Numbered from the stretch's first letter, positions 23,101-37,273 are shown. The stretch is DNA of 64,000 nt from Fusarium oxysporum f. sp. lycopersici 4287 (GCF_000149955.1 NC_030987.1:3131138-3195137), one strand, 5' to 3'. Numbers and translations: made by a program. Notes: generated from the sequence alone by a model not told the origin.

Positions 23101-26069
23101 TTTGCGTAGGTTTCTGCGGCTGGTCTGTTGCTTGAGGCCTTGAAGAACATGATATGACAGCACGATGTCATGGGTTATTATGAACCCTGGGGATTAAGCT
23201 TCAAATTCAGACTAGGCCAGCACTATCTCATCTCTGCTAGCCCCCAGGTCGGCAATACCGTACGTCACCTCGCACAGACAGCACTATGTTGCGCCAGCCA
23301 GATGCCTGCCCATGTTGTTGACACCCTGTAGAATCGATAGCTTGTGAGCGGTGGAGAGGATGACCCATGAGAATGCATATCACAGCATGGATGATGTTAT
23401 CCAATATCCACTGAGCAATGGCAAGATAATAGCATTAAGACATGGCAGGATTCAAGGTGCTCAGCTCCCTCTGGGATCGACAGGATCTCCAGTCTGTCTC
23501 GGGCATCTCACGAGACCTCAACTTATCAGCGTCTCATACTCACCCCTAATGTGACCAACCAGGCGTAAATATTCCTCTCCGTTTCGAGAACGGTACCTTG
23601 TTTTGAGTGGGAATTCTATGATGACTTGATGCAGATTTGCAATTTCGTGGGACAGGTCCCTCCAAAGGATGCATGCCTTTCGACACCCAAGAAATGCAAC
23701 TGCACATAGTGCCAAACTAGGGGTTGTTGACCTTGCCCAGCCAACGGTTTTGTAACATGCTAGGCCACTTGCCATCGATCTCTGGCGACGCATACTGGAC
23801 CACAGAGGGAGGATTCCCGAGACATGTATTGTACAACACGGGGGACTTGATGACCACGAGCCCGGAGGCCTGGGACGCGGCCGTGTGGTTGTAGGTTGTG
23901 CCAACCCATTACACGCGGGTAACTGCCTCCTTGGTTTCTCATCTGCTCACATCGGCAATGACTATCACTGTGACAGACTTAACCAAGACAACAATGAGGC
24001 GGTGGTTAATGGCAGGCCATTGCAAGGCTCCCGATGTGGAGCATCTCGTACAACACTTTGCGGTACCATCTCCATCTCCTGAGCTTTTGGCTGATCTCAG
24101 AACTCGCAAGGATGGCCACGCGAATTTGATTTCTCGTACAGGCCCACTACCGCGTGCTGAAGTGTTGAGGTGGCTTATTGTCTCAGAGAGTATTGCCGGT
24201 ACCTGATTTGTAGCGGGGAGCACACGCATCATAATCAGTCTGAGGGTATGTGCTGCGAGATGAAAATGAATACCGTCTTATTGCTTCTTTCTCTGATATA
24301 GGCCATCTCGCAGCTCTTGCTCATCAAAGACATTTAGGAACCAAAAAAAAGGGGGTACAATGCTGAAAGGATACGCACCTGTCTTGCATTCGAACCTGCG
24401 TTTTAGATTTCTTGTTGATTATGATCTGATTGTTGATGAGAACTTAAGTGAACTGGCTATCGTGTACCGCCTCGTTGGAATATCTACGGCGCCACCCAAG
24501 TGAGGGGGCCGTCATGCCGCTATCGAATCTCCTAACGACGTGGAAAAAGCAATTTAGCCCACTCCAGTTCGCGGACCCCGAGGCCATGACACATTATTCA
24601 TCATGGATCGAGAATAGGACTGTGATTAAGAGGATTAACCCTGTAAGCCGGAGAATAAAAGAGTGCTTGATACTTGAAGTTGAAGGCATTGGCCTAACAA
24701 GTGCAGAGCAGCAATATGGGGATAGCTTCAGCCGGCACTGATTTCGACGATCGGCTGCCTGGCCAACAGTGGAGCAGGGCTTACAATGACGAAGCGCCAG
24801 ATTCAGCTCACTTTTAGTGTCAAGATGTCGATCTTATGCCTCTGAATTTGGACTACCAGACTCCCTTCAGCTTGCCGTCAGTTCGAGAATGTGGCGTCAA
24901 GGCTTGCTTCTCTAGATGTCTCTCCCTCCCTTCAGTCACCGAGGGCTTGGGCAGCTAGGGCAGCCATGTGCCAAAGTTGCCGCGATGAGCTATGAGCCAG
25001 CTAGCGAGAGATGGCTGCATACATTTTAATTAGGCGAATACTTCACATTCGGAGCCGAGCTTTAAGCTACTTGCCGGCCTGTCTCTCTTAAGACTAGTTG
25101 CCATCAATTGGACTGAGATTTTTGTTGACCTTGGGGTTATGAAATCTCTATTCTGTCACGAAATATATCTTGGGTATGGTTACAAAACTCTGGGTTCGTT
25201 GGAGCTTCTTGACATGGCAACTTGTGCTAAGACATGTGAAACCAAGACAGCGAGGGATAAGTTGAGAAAGATTTTGACACGCTAAAGATATCTGGATCTA
25301 CTGTACTAAGTGTAGGCATGGAATCTGAGTTGAGAGATGCTAGACGAGGAAGTAAACCAAGACAATGAACGCCGATTTGAAGACTCTATTCGCCGATCAT
25401 AAACGACAAAGTTCTGCTTGTTGGAATCGACACTCTAGCTCGGGAATCGCCTGCCGAAGGTGTACTGATGTCTCATATGCAAGTATCGTCCACAATGACT
25501 TTCGGAAGATAGCAACAGATCAGCCAAAACACAAATCTCAAATCGGGTGCCGTATTCTACACCCCCTGACCGATTCAGTTTTGGTGTAGCACGGTAAAAT
25601 CCACAGACTCGCTTGGCTCCCTGTGGCGTTACGTCTACCGTTCCAGTCTGGCACAGGCTTTGACTTTATATGAGAGGAAAGTGCGTGATGCATCATCGCC
25701 TTGGGGCAAGGCATGCAACTCCAGTAGGCGCCACAGTCAGGCCCTTCTAGCTGTCTCGAATAGAAGTAAGTATGCGTGTGCGCAAGGGCGCGATGGCTAG
25801 AATCGCCGGCAAGGACAACGTGGAATCACGGGAGAGGAGGTTTTGTGAGACGAAGAGCTGTTTGGTGAACCGGATAGATGCGTCGCAAAGAGGGCTGGTT
25901 TGGGCCATCTTGGTGAGGCTAGATAGGCCACACCCGTCTCGAAGGGCAGACTTGCGATGCGGTCGATTAAGTCGCCACGGATCGTTTCAAAGATGCAGAG
26001 AAGGCTGGTGTATACCGGCGAGACATTATTCACGGGCGATAGCACAACTGACACAACTTGCCCATAGCA
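14101..26069. other. About 12 kb gene-free region
   Basis: I find no gene I can defend on either strand. Open frames are short (the longest are about 140-160 codons, e.g. 17402..17890 plus and 14966..15409 minus) and carry no recognisable domain. They are not linked by good splice signals into longer proteins. I see no tRNA, 5S rRNA, terminal inverted repeats or transposase-like frames. An (AATC)n microsatellite lies at about 21408-21430. Base composition looks mixed rather than extremely AT-rich, so heavy RIP is not obvious by eye. The region could hold distal regulatory DNA, non-coding transcripts or long-decayed elements. Confidence 0.45.
21408..21430. repeat. Tetranucleotide microsatellite (AATC)n
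   Basis: About five and a half tandem AATC units lie in non-coding DNA. No functional role is visible. Confidence 0.85.
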
Positions 26070-29000
26070 TTAGAGTCGACTCTCGATGCCTCGGTAGTTA
26101 GTGTCCTCTGCCCAATGCGAGTCTGGCCAGACAAGACGAATCGCCTCCCAGATATGGCTATCCAAGACATGTGTCAGTGAAACCATAATCCTGTCGTCAG
26201 GGCATAAGGGCAGCAGGGTTGAGAGTGTTACAAAGAGATTGCTTTAAGTAAGGGGTAGCTTACCTGACGTGAAGGATCTCGAGTCCATCTTTGACCTCCT
26301 GCGGAAGATCTTTGACATCCTTGCGGTTCTGGGCCGGAAGTAACACAGTCTTGACGCCAGCTCGGAGGGCGCCGATGAGTTTCTCCTTGATACCTCCGAC
26401 GGCTGTAACTCTGCCCCGGAGAGAAATCTCGCCCTGTTTCACACAATATTGTTAGCATACTGAGTCATCTAAAGTCCACAGCGAGTCTAATAACATACCG
26501 TCATTGCCATGGTTGGTGGTACCGGCTTCCCCGAGAACAAGGAGATGAGTGCGATGGCCTGGCCAATACCACTGCTGGGACCGTCCTTGGGAATAGCGCC
26601 CGATGGACAGTGCACATGGATGCTACGCTCCTTCATGATATCCGTGGTGGGCTCTGGAGTGAGACCTAGCTCGAAAGCATGTGCTTTGACCCAGGTCAAG
26701 GCAACCTCAACACTCTCCTTCAGCACATCGCCGAGTTTGCCTGTGAGCTGAACCCGCCCATTGCCGGGCATATCAGCGACCTCAATGAAGAGGATGCTTC
26801 CGTTACCACCGGAACTATAAGCAACCAAGCCCGTCACAATACCGGGGCGGCTCGTCTTCTCAGCAATCTCTTCTTCAAACTTCTCAATGCCTAGAATGTT
26901 CTCGATATCCTCTACACTGAGATCGGACCGGTAATCATCTATGTGACCCCCATCCTTCGCTTCGGCATACTCGACAGCTTTAGCACGGCAAACAGAGCCA
27001 ATTTCACGCTCCAGGTTGCGAACCCCAGATTCTCGAGTGTAGCACTCGATGATTTTGGAAACAACTTCCTGGTTGAATGCAACCTGAGACTCGGCCAGTC
27101 CGTTGACCCTGATCTGCTTAGGGACGAGGTGCTGCATAGCGATGTGTCGCTTCTCGAGTGTTGTGTAGCCAGGGATATAGATAGTCTCCATTCGGTCAAG
27201 CAGAGGGGCGGGGATAGTGTCCAGGCTGTTAGCCGTGGCAATGAAAAGGATCTTGGAGAGATCAATCGGCATGCCAACATAGTGATCCTGAAAGTTGTAG
27301 TTCTGCTCCGGGTCTAGGACTTCCAACATGGCAGCTGAAGGATCTCCATGAATGCTGGCTTGCCCGATCTTGTCAATCTCATCAAGTAGGAAAACAGGGT
27401 TGGCAACGCCGACCTTCCTGAGACCCTGCACAATGAGACCTGGCATTGCCGCGACATAGGTCCTTCGATGTCCCCGAATCTCGGCCTCGTCTCTCACACC
27501 CCCAAGTGAGATACGATGAAATTTGCGGCCAAGAGCTGTAGCCACCGATCGCGCGAGACTGGTCTTTCCTACGCCAGGGGGACCAGCGAGGAGCATGATA
27601 GGAGACTTGTCCACCATACGCTGAGACTTGAGGATGTCAAGCTTAGCCATCTCAGGCTTTGCGCTTCCCTCAATCTCTGAGCCTTCCTCGGCTGTTCCCT
27701 TCTCTTTCTCATTGGATGTGGCAGCCTGTCCCAATTCCTCTTGTGCCTTCTTGATCTTCTCTTCCACCTCATCATTGATCGATTGCTTAAGCCTGAGGAC
27801 AGCTAGATATTCGATGAGCCTCTTCTTGACATTATCCAGTCCATAATGGTCATCGTCAAGCTGCTTCCTCGCCCGGTTTAGAGTATCAGGGCCGAGGCGG
27901 TCATCCGTGGTGGCTGTCCAGGGGATTTCGGCCAACGTTTCGAGCCAATTGCGTGTCACTTGATATTCTTGGTTCATGGGTTGCATCTTCTGAAGACGTC
28001 TCATCTCCCTATCGACTGTCTTGGCAGCATCAGCGGGAAGTTTAGCATTGGATAGTTTGCGCTTCAGCTCATCAAGCTCATTGGCCTCCTGGTCATCGTT
28101 TTGGTCATGTCCACCTGGCATCTGTCCATTGGGCGGAACAAATGCCATGCCAGGGATTTGTGGTAGCGAGCCTGGCTTTCGGTTTTGGTTGGTTTCGTTC
28201 AATCGATCCAAGATCTGGACGGGCATAGTGGTGAAGGTCGTGATCTTGAAATTGTTCTTGATACCGCCAACCTGACGCTCCAGTAACTCAATGACCTTGG
28301 TCAGGCGCACCTTGACATCTAGAGCTGCAAGGACCTCGAGTTTCTCCTCATGTGTGCTCTCAACCAAATTAGCCATAAAGTCGGCAAGAAGACCAGCCTC
28401 GTTGAGCTCTTTCCTCATGATTAGCATTTCAAGTCGCCTTGTAAGGACTGGTGAAAGAACCGGGCCATCGCGGGTTCGAGGAAGCAAGGAGGAAATTCTG
28501 AGGATCGTGACGAGTTCTCGAGATCGGGTTTTTAGGAGAGCAAACAGGTCTTGCGTCTGTTTATCGGTAGCATTGCCTGGAACAACAGTCAACTACAGGT
28601 GATGGGCAAGCGGTTACATGGAATAGCCTACAGTCTTCGTGGAAATATGTCACCTTGGCTTCAAAATAGGGGCGTTCGCGGGTGAAGGAGTCAATTCGGA
28701 CACGGGTTGTGCCTTCGACGCGCAGCGCAAACTCGCCTGTTCCTCTTCCATCAATGCCAATGATTTTGGCGGCAACACCAAATGTGAACAGGTCAGTCTT
28801 TTTAGCGGAGCCGGGAAGGACGTTCTCAATCTCAGCGGGGTCTATATCCTCAGCATCGCCAATGAGGCGCTGGCCATTGCCACTGATAAGAGGAGACGAA
28901 ATTGGAACGCAGGCGATGGGAATACTGTCGATACGCGTATCAGGGCCTTTTGTAGCAGCTTGCTCGTAAACGTGGGCGAGCAGAGCAGGAATATCGGGAC

Positions 29001-29100
29001 GGTTCGAAGATACTGGGATTCGCTGGACGAGGCCGGGGAGAAGGATGGTGCCTCGCGCGAGTGGTATCAGGGGCAGATTCGCGGTCTGTGGCTTTGCCAT
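26070..29100 (-). CDS. Peroxisomal Lon protease homologue 2
   Basis: CDS on minus: exons 28632..29100, 26499..28576, 26264..26433 and 26070..26157, giving 934 aa. Lon2 is an ATP-dependent serine protease and chaperone of the peroxisomal matrix. The sequence shows an N-terminal Lon domain ([16 protein letters not shown]), Walker A GPPGVGKT at about 488-495, Walker B VFLLDEID at about 551-558, catalytic Ser in KDGPSSG (about S824) and catalytic Lys in GGIKEK (about K865). The short last exon ends in ESRL, a type 1 peroxisomal targeting signal, with no mitochondrial presequence; this separates it from mitochondrial Pim1. Introns are 28577..28631 (55 nt), 26434..26498 and 26158..26263. An alternative first intron (donor GTGACA after FEAK, acceptor before LTVVPG) also keeps frame. 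I prefer the 55-nt version because VTYFHED matches the family as I remember it. Confidence 0.93.
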
Positions 29101-29393
29101 GATGCCACTGGTGATTGATTATACAAGTTTAGAACGAGATGAAGTAAACGCTATGCAAAAAGCGATGAAACAAAGAAGAGGGCAAAAAGGATGAAGGTTG
29201 CTTTCGTGATAGAAGCAATAAGAGGAGAAAGTTGTTGATGTCAGAAGCAACTACGGATACAGTGGCCGATGGCCGAACGACGTATGAAAGGCAAGGTGTG
29301 ATTGCGGCAAGTACCTTGGAAGGAAGGAAACCTGGAGAAACACGGGGCGAACGCCGAAGCCGGGATCCATTGGCGGTAGTTCCACTTTTCCTG

Positions 29394-29399
29394 CCGAGG
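29394..29399 (-). promoter_or_regulatory. CCTCGG hexamer upstream of the Lon gene (candidate FarA/CTF1-type site)
   Basis: CCTCGG reads on the coding strand about 290 nt before the Lon start codon, with a CCAAT motif nearby. CCTCGG is the known core of the fungal fatty-acid regulators FarA/FarB and CTF1. A single hexamer is weak evidence, so this is a candidate only. Confidence 0.3.
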
Positions 29400-29887
29400 T
29401 TCAAGCTACCCGTTGCTAGTCATGGTGATCATTTTTATATATCAAATGATGTGATGCCAACACAGGAAAAGCCGGCGGAGAAGCTTCGGAAAGCTGTAGC
29501 ATATTCTAAGCGATGCCATAGTTTTCCATCCAGGTCATTACCTCGTGTTTAGACTCGCTAGCGATGGAACATGGCTCTTTGGCAGGATGTCGGCAGATGC
29601 ATGATCGCCTACCGTATTGGGAGAGGTCCAAGGATGTCTCGGGCTGACAGAGACAGCAATCGAATCAACGAGAGGTTACTCCATATCAACTTCTTCTTTG
29701 TGCTATCATGGAACAAAGCATATGCTTCCTCCGTTGAGTTGTTGGATGGGTAGCTATCATAATTCCCAAGCACGTGCCTTCTATTCCATAACGCCAGAAG
29801 CTATCATCGATGACTAAGGCAACTAACCAATGCCTCACAGAGTGGAGGCGGGGCATCATGGAACCCATTAAACTCAGGCGCGTTTTA

Positions 29888-29893
29888 ACGCGT
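29888..29893 (+). promoter_or_regulatory. MluI cell-cycle box (ACGCGT) upstream of RFA2
   Basis: A perfect ACGCGT lies 67 nt before the RFA2 ATG, next to a GGCGCG stretch. MBF-type factors use this element to switch on replication genes at G1/S in yeasts. Position and gene function fit, but binding is inference. Confidence 0.5.
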
Positions 29894-29960
29894 CTCTTGA
29901 TCTTCACGTCCTGACCGTGAGCTCTGCCTAGCCCAACTCAAACATCACACAACCACAATC

Positions 29961-30909
29961 ATGTGTAAGTACACTATAAGACACCCACCCTCTGCCAAGA
30001 ATTGCACTTCTGACTCTTCTTTAAAGCTGCTTACTCTGGATTCACAAAAACAAGCTATGGCGCCCAAGGAGGTGACGATTCTGGCGGCTTCTTCGCTGGT
30101 GGTTCACAGCAGGGCAGTCAAGGCGGCGCCGGCGGCAAGGTACATCGCACTCTCTACAACTGATAATTACCACTCTTTCTCATATCTACTAGTCATACCA
30201 AGATGAGTCCTTGCGCCCTGTCACAATCAAGCAGATCCTCGATGCCGAAGAGGCATACGCTGGTGCAGACTTCAAAATCGACGGTTCCCCCGTGACACAG
30301 ATCACATTCGTCGGACAGATTCGCAAGATCCAGCCTCAACCTACAAATATCACCCTCAACATCGATGACGGAACCGGTATGATTGAGGTCAAGAAGTGGA
30401 TCGATGTCGACAAGCAGGACGATGCTGATCCCGGTTTCGAGCTGGAGTCTCACGTTCGTATCTGGGGTCGTCTCAAGTCCTTCAACAACAAGCGACACGT
30501 CGGAGCTCATGTTATCAGACCTGTGGCGGATTTCAACGAGGTCAACTACCACATGCTCGAGGCTACATATGTTCATCTCTATTTCACCAAGGGCCCTCTC
30601 GGTGGTCAAGGTGGCTCCAATGGAGACGGAGATAGCATGTTCGTGGATGGTGGTGGCTACAATGACAATGGAGGCGGCAACGCGGGCCAGGCGCCTACTA
30701 AGCTCGCTGGCTGCAGTGGGCTTGCCAAGAAGATGTTCAACTTTATGAACGACACACCTGGTGGCAATGAAGGTGTCCATCTCAACGTCATCACCAACTC
30801 TACTGGCATGTCAGTGCGGGATGCTCTCACCGCTGCTGACGAACTGCTTGGCCAGGGTCTTATCTACACCACAGTTGATGACGAGACATGGGCAATCCTC
30901 GAATACTAA
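29961..30909 (+). CDS. RFA2: Replication protein A 32-kDa subunit (Rfa2)
   Basis: CDS join(29961..29964, 30027..30139, 30193..30909), 277 aa. Rfa2 is the middle subunit of the single-stranded-DNA-binding RPA trimer used in replication, repair and recombination. Only four coding bases (ATGT) sit in exon 1. Splicing over 29965..30026 (GTAAGT...AAAG) gives MSAYSGFTKTSYGAQGGDD, the Gly/Ser/Tyr-rich phosphorylated head typical of the family. The second intron, 30140..30192, ends CTACTAG. A central OB fold follows (VTQITFVGQIRKIQPQPTNI, WIDVDKQDD, IWGRLKSFNNKRHVGAHVIRP), then a Gly-rich linker and a C-terminal winged helix ending TTVDDETWAILEY. Length is normal. The upstream ACGCGT and CCAAT motifs suggest cell-cycle control. 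It is convergent with the GNAT gene downstream. Confidence 0.95.
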
Positions 30910-31382
30910 CATCAGAATTGAGTTTATGAGGGGCGGGCTCCGAGAAGGGCAACTTATACGGAATACAAACTACAAAAGCTAGGTGCACGGTGTTTACGGT
31001 TACAGGAGGGACCAGCTTATGAAGGAATGACAATCTTATATGGGTTATTTCTCTCTAATGAATGACTCGAGCTAGTTGGCGTACTGCAAAAACAGAAGAG
31101 ATAGACAGCTATTGCGGTAGAGACTGTCGACATATGTAGGCAATACAAAAAGGCCAGCGCCATACTGCTTCATATCATCAAAACATACCAATGTCCAAAA
31201 GAATGATAAGAGTCAACGAACTCGGTGTAAACTAACGCAAATTCTCGCGCAACCAGAACTCACATCACAACACATTTCTTCCAATCTTGTTGCTCATGGG
31301 TGACGTTCTGGACATCCTCAACCTCTTCGACTTCAGCCTCTGACCCTGTATCGACATTTGGAAGGACCAGAGGCTCGTCTCC
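30910..31382. other. Convergent 3' region between RFA2 and the GNAT gene
   Basis: This 473-base stretch lies between two stop codons. It is AT-rich and probably holds both 3' untranslated regions and polyadenylation signals. I see nothing else. Confidence 0.5.
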
Positions 31383-32290
31383 CTAGAACTTGACTGCGCT
31401 GCTAACGGCAGAAACGATAACAGAGCTACAAGGGGGGCGAGTCTTCTGAGGCTCGCGAACCATGATCCACATCGTGATGGGCTCGGGGCCTCCCTCAAAG
31501 ACGACGTCACATTTGACCTCGAAACCGAACTTGGCGTAGTAGCCGTTGTTATGTTCGGTGCTGGACTCAAGATACATGGGACGCTGTTCAGCATCGGCCT
31601 GGCTCTTGTTAGTTTTCTCTAGCGATGAAAGGTGGAACAAGTGCTCATCAACTGTAGTACCTTGGCGACCATATCGCGGATCAGTTTTCCGGCATAACCT
31701 CTGCCTTGGGCATTAGGCTTGGTACCGATGTAGACGAGATAATAGCAATCCTGGTTCCTTTCGCCCATGACCTCTTCCTTGGTCTGGTCCAGAACAGGGA
31801 TCATCTCATCGTAGTATCGTCTCCGTCCTTCAGCTGACAGTTGATAGTATAGCTTCCACATACCACTGCGAAGACTAGTCCACCAGTCATCCATCTGCTG
31901 ACCGGGAGCAAGCCTGAAAGGCTGTTAGATCAAATTGCGATTATAGTCGTGGTTCACGTACCAAAGAGCTACAGCATCATAGTCCGACCCGATGGTTGTC
32001 ACCATTCCTTTGTAGCAGTGCGCTGCAACCATATAAGTCATATAGTCAACATGAAGCTTCCACTTTTGTTCATCCGAATAATCTGCCATGTCGTCGCCGT
32101 CGAGTACATACTGACTCATGGCATCCGTTGCAAAGGCCTGGGCCAGCGCACTACCAGCTGCCGCAGACTCGTTCACGTTAACGAAACGAACCGAGGTTTC
32201 CCAGGTAGATGGTATAAGGGAGCGTCGCCGCCACTTGGCCAATGTCCCAGAGCCATGGATACCACTTTTACTATTCTTGCTGGTCTCCAT
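31383..32290 (-). CDS. GNAT-family N-acetyltransferase
   Basis: CDS on minus: exons 31962..32290, 31661..31913 and 31383..31598, giving 265 aa. Introns 31914..31961 and 31599..31660 are GT-AG; joining them keeps one frame (ALW|LAPGQQ and DMVAK|ADAEQRP). The acetyl-CoA-binding motif A is clear: YIGTKPNAQGRGYAGKLI, containing the QXXGXG/A signature. It is followed by a motif-B-like helix and GYYAKFGFEV, as in small-molecule acetyltransferases of ascomycetes. The N-terminal half (VRFVNVNESAAAGSALAQAF) matches the usual GNAT beginning. The acceptor substrate cannot be told from sequence. No secretion signal is seen, so it is probably cytosolic. Confidence 0.88.
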
Positions 32291-33983
32291 GATGGCAGTT
32301 TAACCGGTACTGGATTTATTCGCTGTACCTAAGGGCCCCTTCCTGGTAATGAAAGGGGCGCCATTGTGTATTAAGCATGATAAGTTCGTGGCCCAAGCAT
32401 CCAGACTCACATTGTATATTTTGACAATTATCGCCCGTATGAACTCGTGACAGTTGAGTTCTGCAAACGGACGTAAACCTCGAGGGATGGCGGAGACAAT
32501 TAAGGCTGGTGCGAACTTCAACCGACATCAAGGTGGTGCTTGAGCGGGCCAGGCTCGCGATCACGGCTTAGTAGAAGGGGGTTGTATCGAGCGAAGTTCG
32601 CCGACGAAGCGTCCAAGCTTTTCGAGAGTTCACGAGAATGGATAGAAGTTTTGTCAAGTGGGAGTGTTCAGAGGTTTCAGGACAGTAGTCAACGACCGTC
32701 AACAGTGCAAAGAAATTGAGTGCAGCAAGCAGCACGTGGTAGCAGCAATAGCAAGACGCCGAGTTGGCTATTCTTCAAAGCAGCCTCCTCTGGGAGAGGG
32801 CTTAGCAAGATATCCTGACTGAGGGTCCTGTTAGTGGCCAGCGACTGTTGTCTGGTCAAGATTGAAGTTCAGCAAAGTAAGTGTCTGTGGAAGAGAGATG
32901 AGTGACTGAGTAGACAGATGATGAGCAAGGAGGAGCTGAGAGATAGGAAACGTTCGGGGGATTAAGTAGGGCGAGTCTTGGTTAGACGCCGTGTGGGCCT
33001 CAAGATGGGCAGCATAGATACGGAGCGCCTCTAGGTGGAAAACCAACATGCCATTGGCCAGATGATGCATGACAGCTATTATCGTGGGGTATTGACTAGC
33101 TTCGGGATCCATTCTGAGACAGTGAATAGCGAGTCTGGAATCGAGGCGAGATAGGATAGCACAGTGTTTGCTGACAGGACGATCATAGACCACATGATCA
33201 GCTGCGACACCGTGGGGGTGACGCTGTCGTTGCACGGGCAAAGCAGATTGTGAAGTCCGGGTCCCGAGATACTCCAATCAATTGTGCAGTTAGAGACTAG
33301 ATTGGACTCAATTCGATGAATACAGTGGAATACACGGAAGCACAGAAGTATGGAGTTCCGTGCAGGATTCAAGGCTCAAGCCACCGGCAGCTGAGGGTGG
33401 AGGAGATCGAAAACCCTTGATTTGAGAAGCCAAGAAAAACCGTCATTGGCCCCGATGTTCCAGTTGGATGCAGTCGCAGGAGCCCAAACTGAAAGGGTCG
33501 TAGTAGGTGTTGTCAAAGAGCATCATGCATGTTGTTTGTTGGTGGATGGCCACGGCTTGCGACGGCGCCAGGACTCACTAATCCTACTGTGTCACTTGAT
33601 AAGACTCACCACCGGTATGTCATGCCGGATGATGCGGGGAACCGAAGCATCACGATCCTGAATCATTGGCTCGTACATGGAAGTTCAGTTCAAGATAACC
33701 ATGCCCAACGGCCCGGCCGTGCTGAATAAGTGTGAGACTCTGATTGGCGGTGTTGGTCATGGTATCCTCCATCTTGATAGGTGAATTTGGTAGTGAAATG
33801 GTCTCAAATTGAATGTGGCTCAGTTGCTCGTAAACATTAAAGCAGCAAGATCTAACAACGGATATCTAAGCTGATTGACTGCAAAAACCCAATGCACCGT
33901 ATGCCAAGTCTGGGTCTGGGACTTACACTGCTTCCCCTTTCGTTTTAGGCATTTTCTCTCCTTGACTCGTTATCCATATATCG
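32291..33983. other. Intergenic region between the GNAT and IDI1 genes
   Basis: These 1.7 kb contain only short open frames without recognisable motifs (for example 32831..33277 minus). The left part should hold the GNAT promoter and the right end the IDI1 3' untranslated region. No RNA gene or repeat was noticed. Confidence 0.45.
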
Positions 33984-35872
<1,889 letters not shown>

Positions 35873-37167
35873 ATGGCTCCCAAGATCGAGGCGCAGGAAA
35901 TTGAAACGTACTGGAATATCTTCTCTACGCGAACAGGAGGCGGCAAGTTCCTTACAGGTGAACAAGCCGCTCCTGTTCTGAAGAACAGTGGCCTCCGAGA
36001 TGATCAGCTAGAACGAGTATGGGATCTTGCGGACGTGGATAATGATGGAAACCTTGATTTCGAGGAGTTTTGCGTTGCCATGCGCATTATCTTTGATATT
36101 CTCAACGGAGTATGGAACGGTCGCTGAGTGGTTCTTTGGCTTTGTAACTTACGAATTTCAGGAATACGCGGATGTGCCGACGACATTGCCCGACTGGCTT
36201 GTCCCTGAGTCCAAGGCTCATCTCGTGCAGGCTGGCCAAGCTATCACCGGAAAGTCAGTACAGTTCGAGCAGGTTGAGGACGACTCGGAGGACCTGGGGC
36301 TCAAAGACGGATTCGAATGGTACATGAAGCCTGCGGACAAGGCCAAATACGAGCAGATCTACCAGGAGAACCGAGATATGCGCGGCGAGGTGGATTGTAT
36401 GTCTATGGTAACCCGAATTCTGGGAAATAAAGCTGACGATCATAGTCCATGCGCTTAGTGACCTTTACGAGTCCCTTGACGTTCCCGATACCGATGTCCG
36501 ATCCGCCTGGAATCTGATCAACCCCTCGGCGCAATCGACTATCAACAAGGATGCTTGTCTCGCATTCCTACATATCCTTAACTACCGACATGAGGGTTTC
36601 CGAATCCCCCGTACCGTTCCGGCGTCGCTTCGATCGAGCTTTGAGCGCAACCAGATTGATTATCAAGTCGACAACCAGCGAACAGGCGCTAACTCGCGAT
36701 GGGCCACCAAGGCTGACGACACCACAAGTACCGGCCGTAAGGCTAAGTTCGGCGATCAATACCTAACGCGCCTGGGTCGAAGCGGCTTCAAGAGCTCGGG
36801 CACGGATTTCTCGACGGAAAAGACGGAGGACTGGGAAGAGGTTCGACTGAAGCGCAAGCTCCAGGACCTCGAGGATAAGATAAAGAAGGTGGAGGAGATC
36901 GCGGAACGCCGGAAAGGCGGCAAACGCGATTCTAAGCCTGCACTTGTTAAGAAGGAACTCGATCAATTGCTCGAATACAAGCGACGAGAACTTAGGGAAT
37001 TGGAAGAGGGAACTGGTAAGAGCGCGGCTGGAGGAAGTCTCAAGAGCATACAGGAAGATCTCCAGACAGTCCGGGAGCAGGTTGAGGGTCTAGAGAATCA
37101 CTTGAGAACACGAGAGCAAGTTCTTGAGCAGATCAGGCGGGAGATTGAAGACGAGAAGAGAGGATAG
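35873..37167 (+). CDS. END3: Actin cytoskeleton-regulatory complex protein End3
   Basis: CDS join(35873..36109, 36162..36396, 36446..37167), 397 aa. End3 works with Pan1 and Sla1 at cortical actin patches during endocytosis. The first EH domain is clear ([20 protein letters not shown] to [14 protein letters not shown]), with a full EF-hand loop [14 protein letters not shown] second EH-like domain follows after the second intron ([20 protein letters not shown] onward). The C-terminal third is charged and predicted coiled coil (about residues 300-397), with the [22 protein letters not shown] repeats used for Pan1 binding. Introns 36110..36161 and 36397..36445 are GT-AG and both restore family sequence. 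Length fits the family (about 390-400 aa). It is convergent with the oxidoreductase gene, with only 106 nt between stops. Confidence 0.94.
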
Positions 37168-37273
37168 GCGAATTAATTAGATTATGGGTGTGGGTATGTT
37201 GTTTTTACTTTGTAGGAATATCATGGCGCTTTCTTGAATAGGATATCAGGCATTGCACTACACGCATTCTCAA

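Larger units (their letters stand above)
29101..29960. other. Divergent promoter region between Lon and RFA2
   Basis: These 860 bases separate two divergent start codons and contain no supported gene. A CCTCGG motif lies on the Lon side. On the RFA2 side there is a CCAAT box near 29827 and an ACGCGT element at 29888. The small frames within are unremarkable. Confidence 0.5.

Noticed and set aside
23518..23904. 128-codon open frame on minus in the large gap
   Set aside because: No motif or splice partners, and the region has similar frames on both strands.
24360..24420. tRNA-like GGTTCGAAT stretch on minus
   Set aside because: The flanking bases do not form a T stem or acceptor stem, so it is not a tRNA.
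30193..30780. 195-codon open frame antisense to RFA2
   Set aside because: It lies wholly within RFA2 exon 3 on the opposite strand and mirrors its codon bias; it is a shadow.
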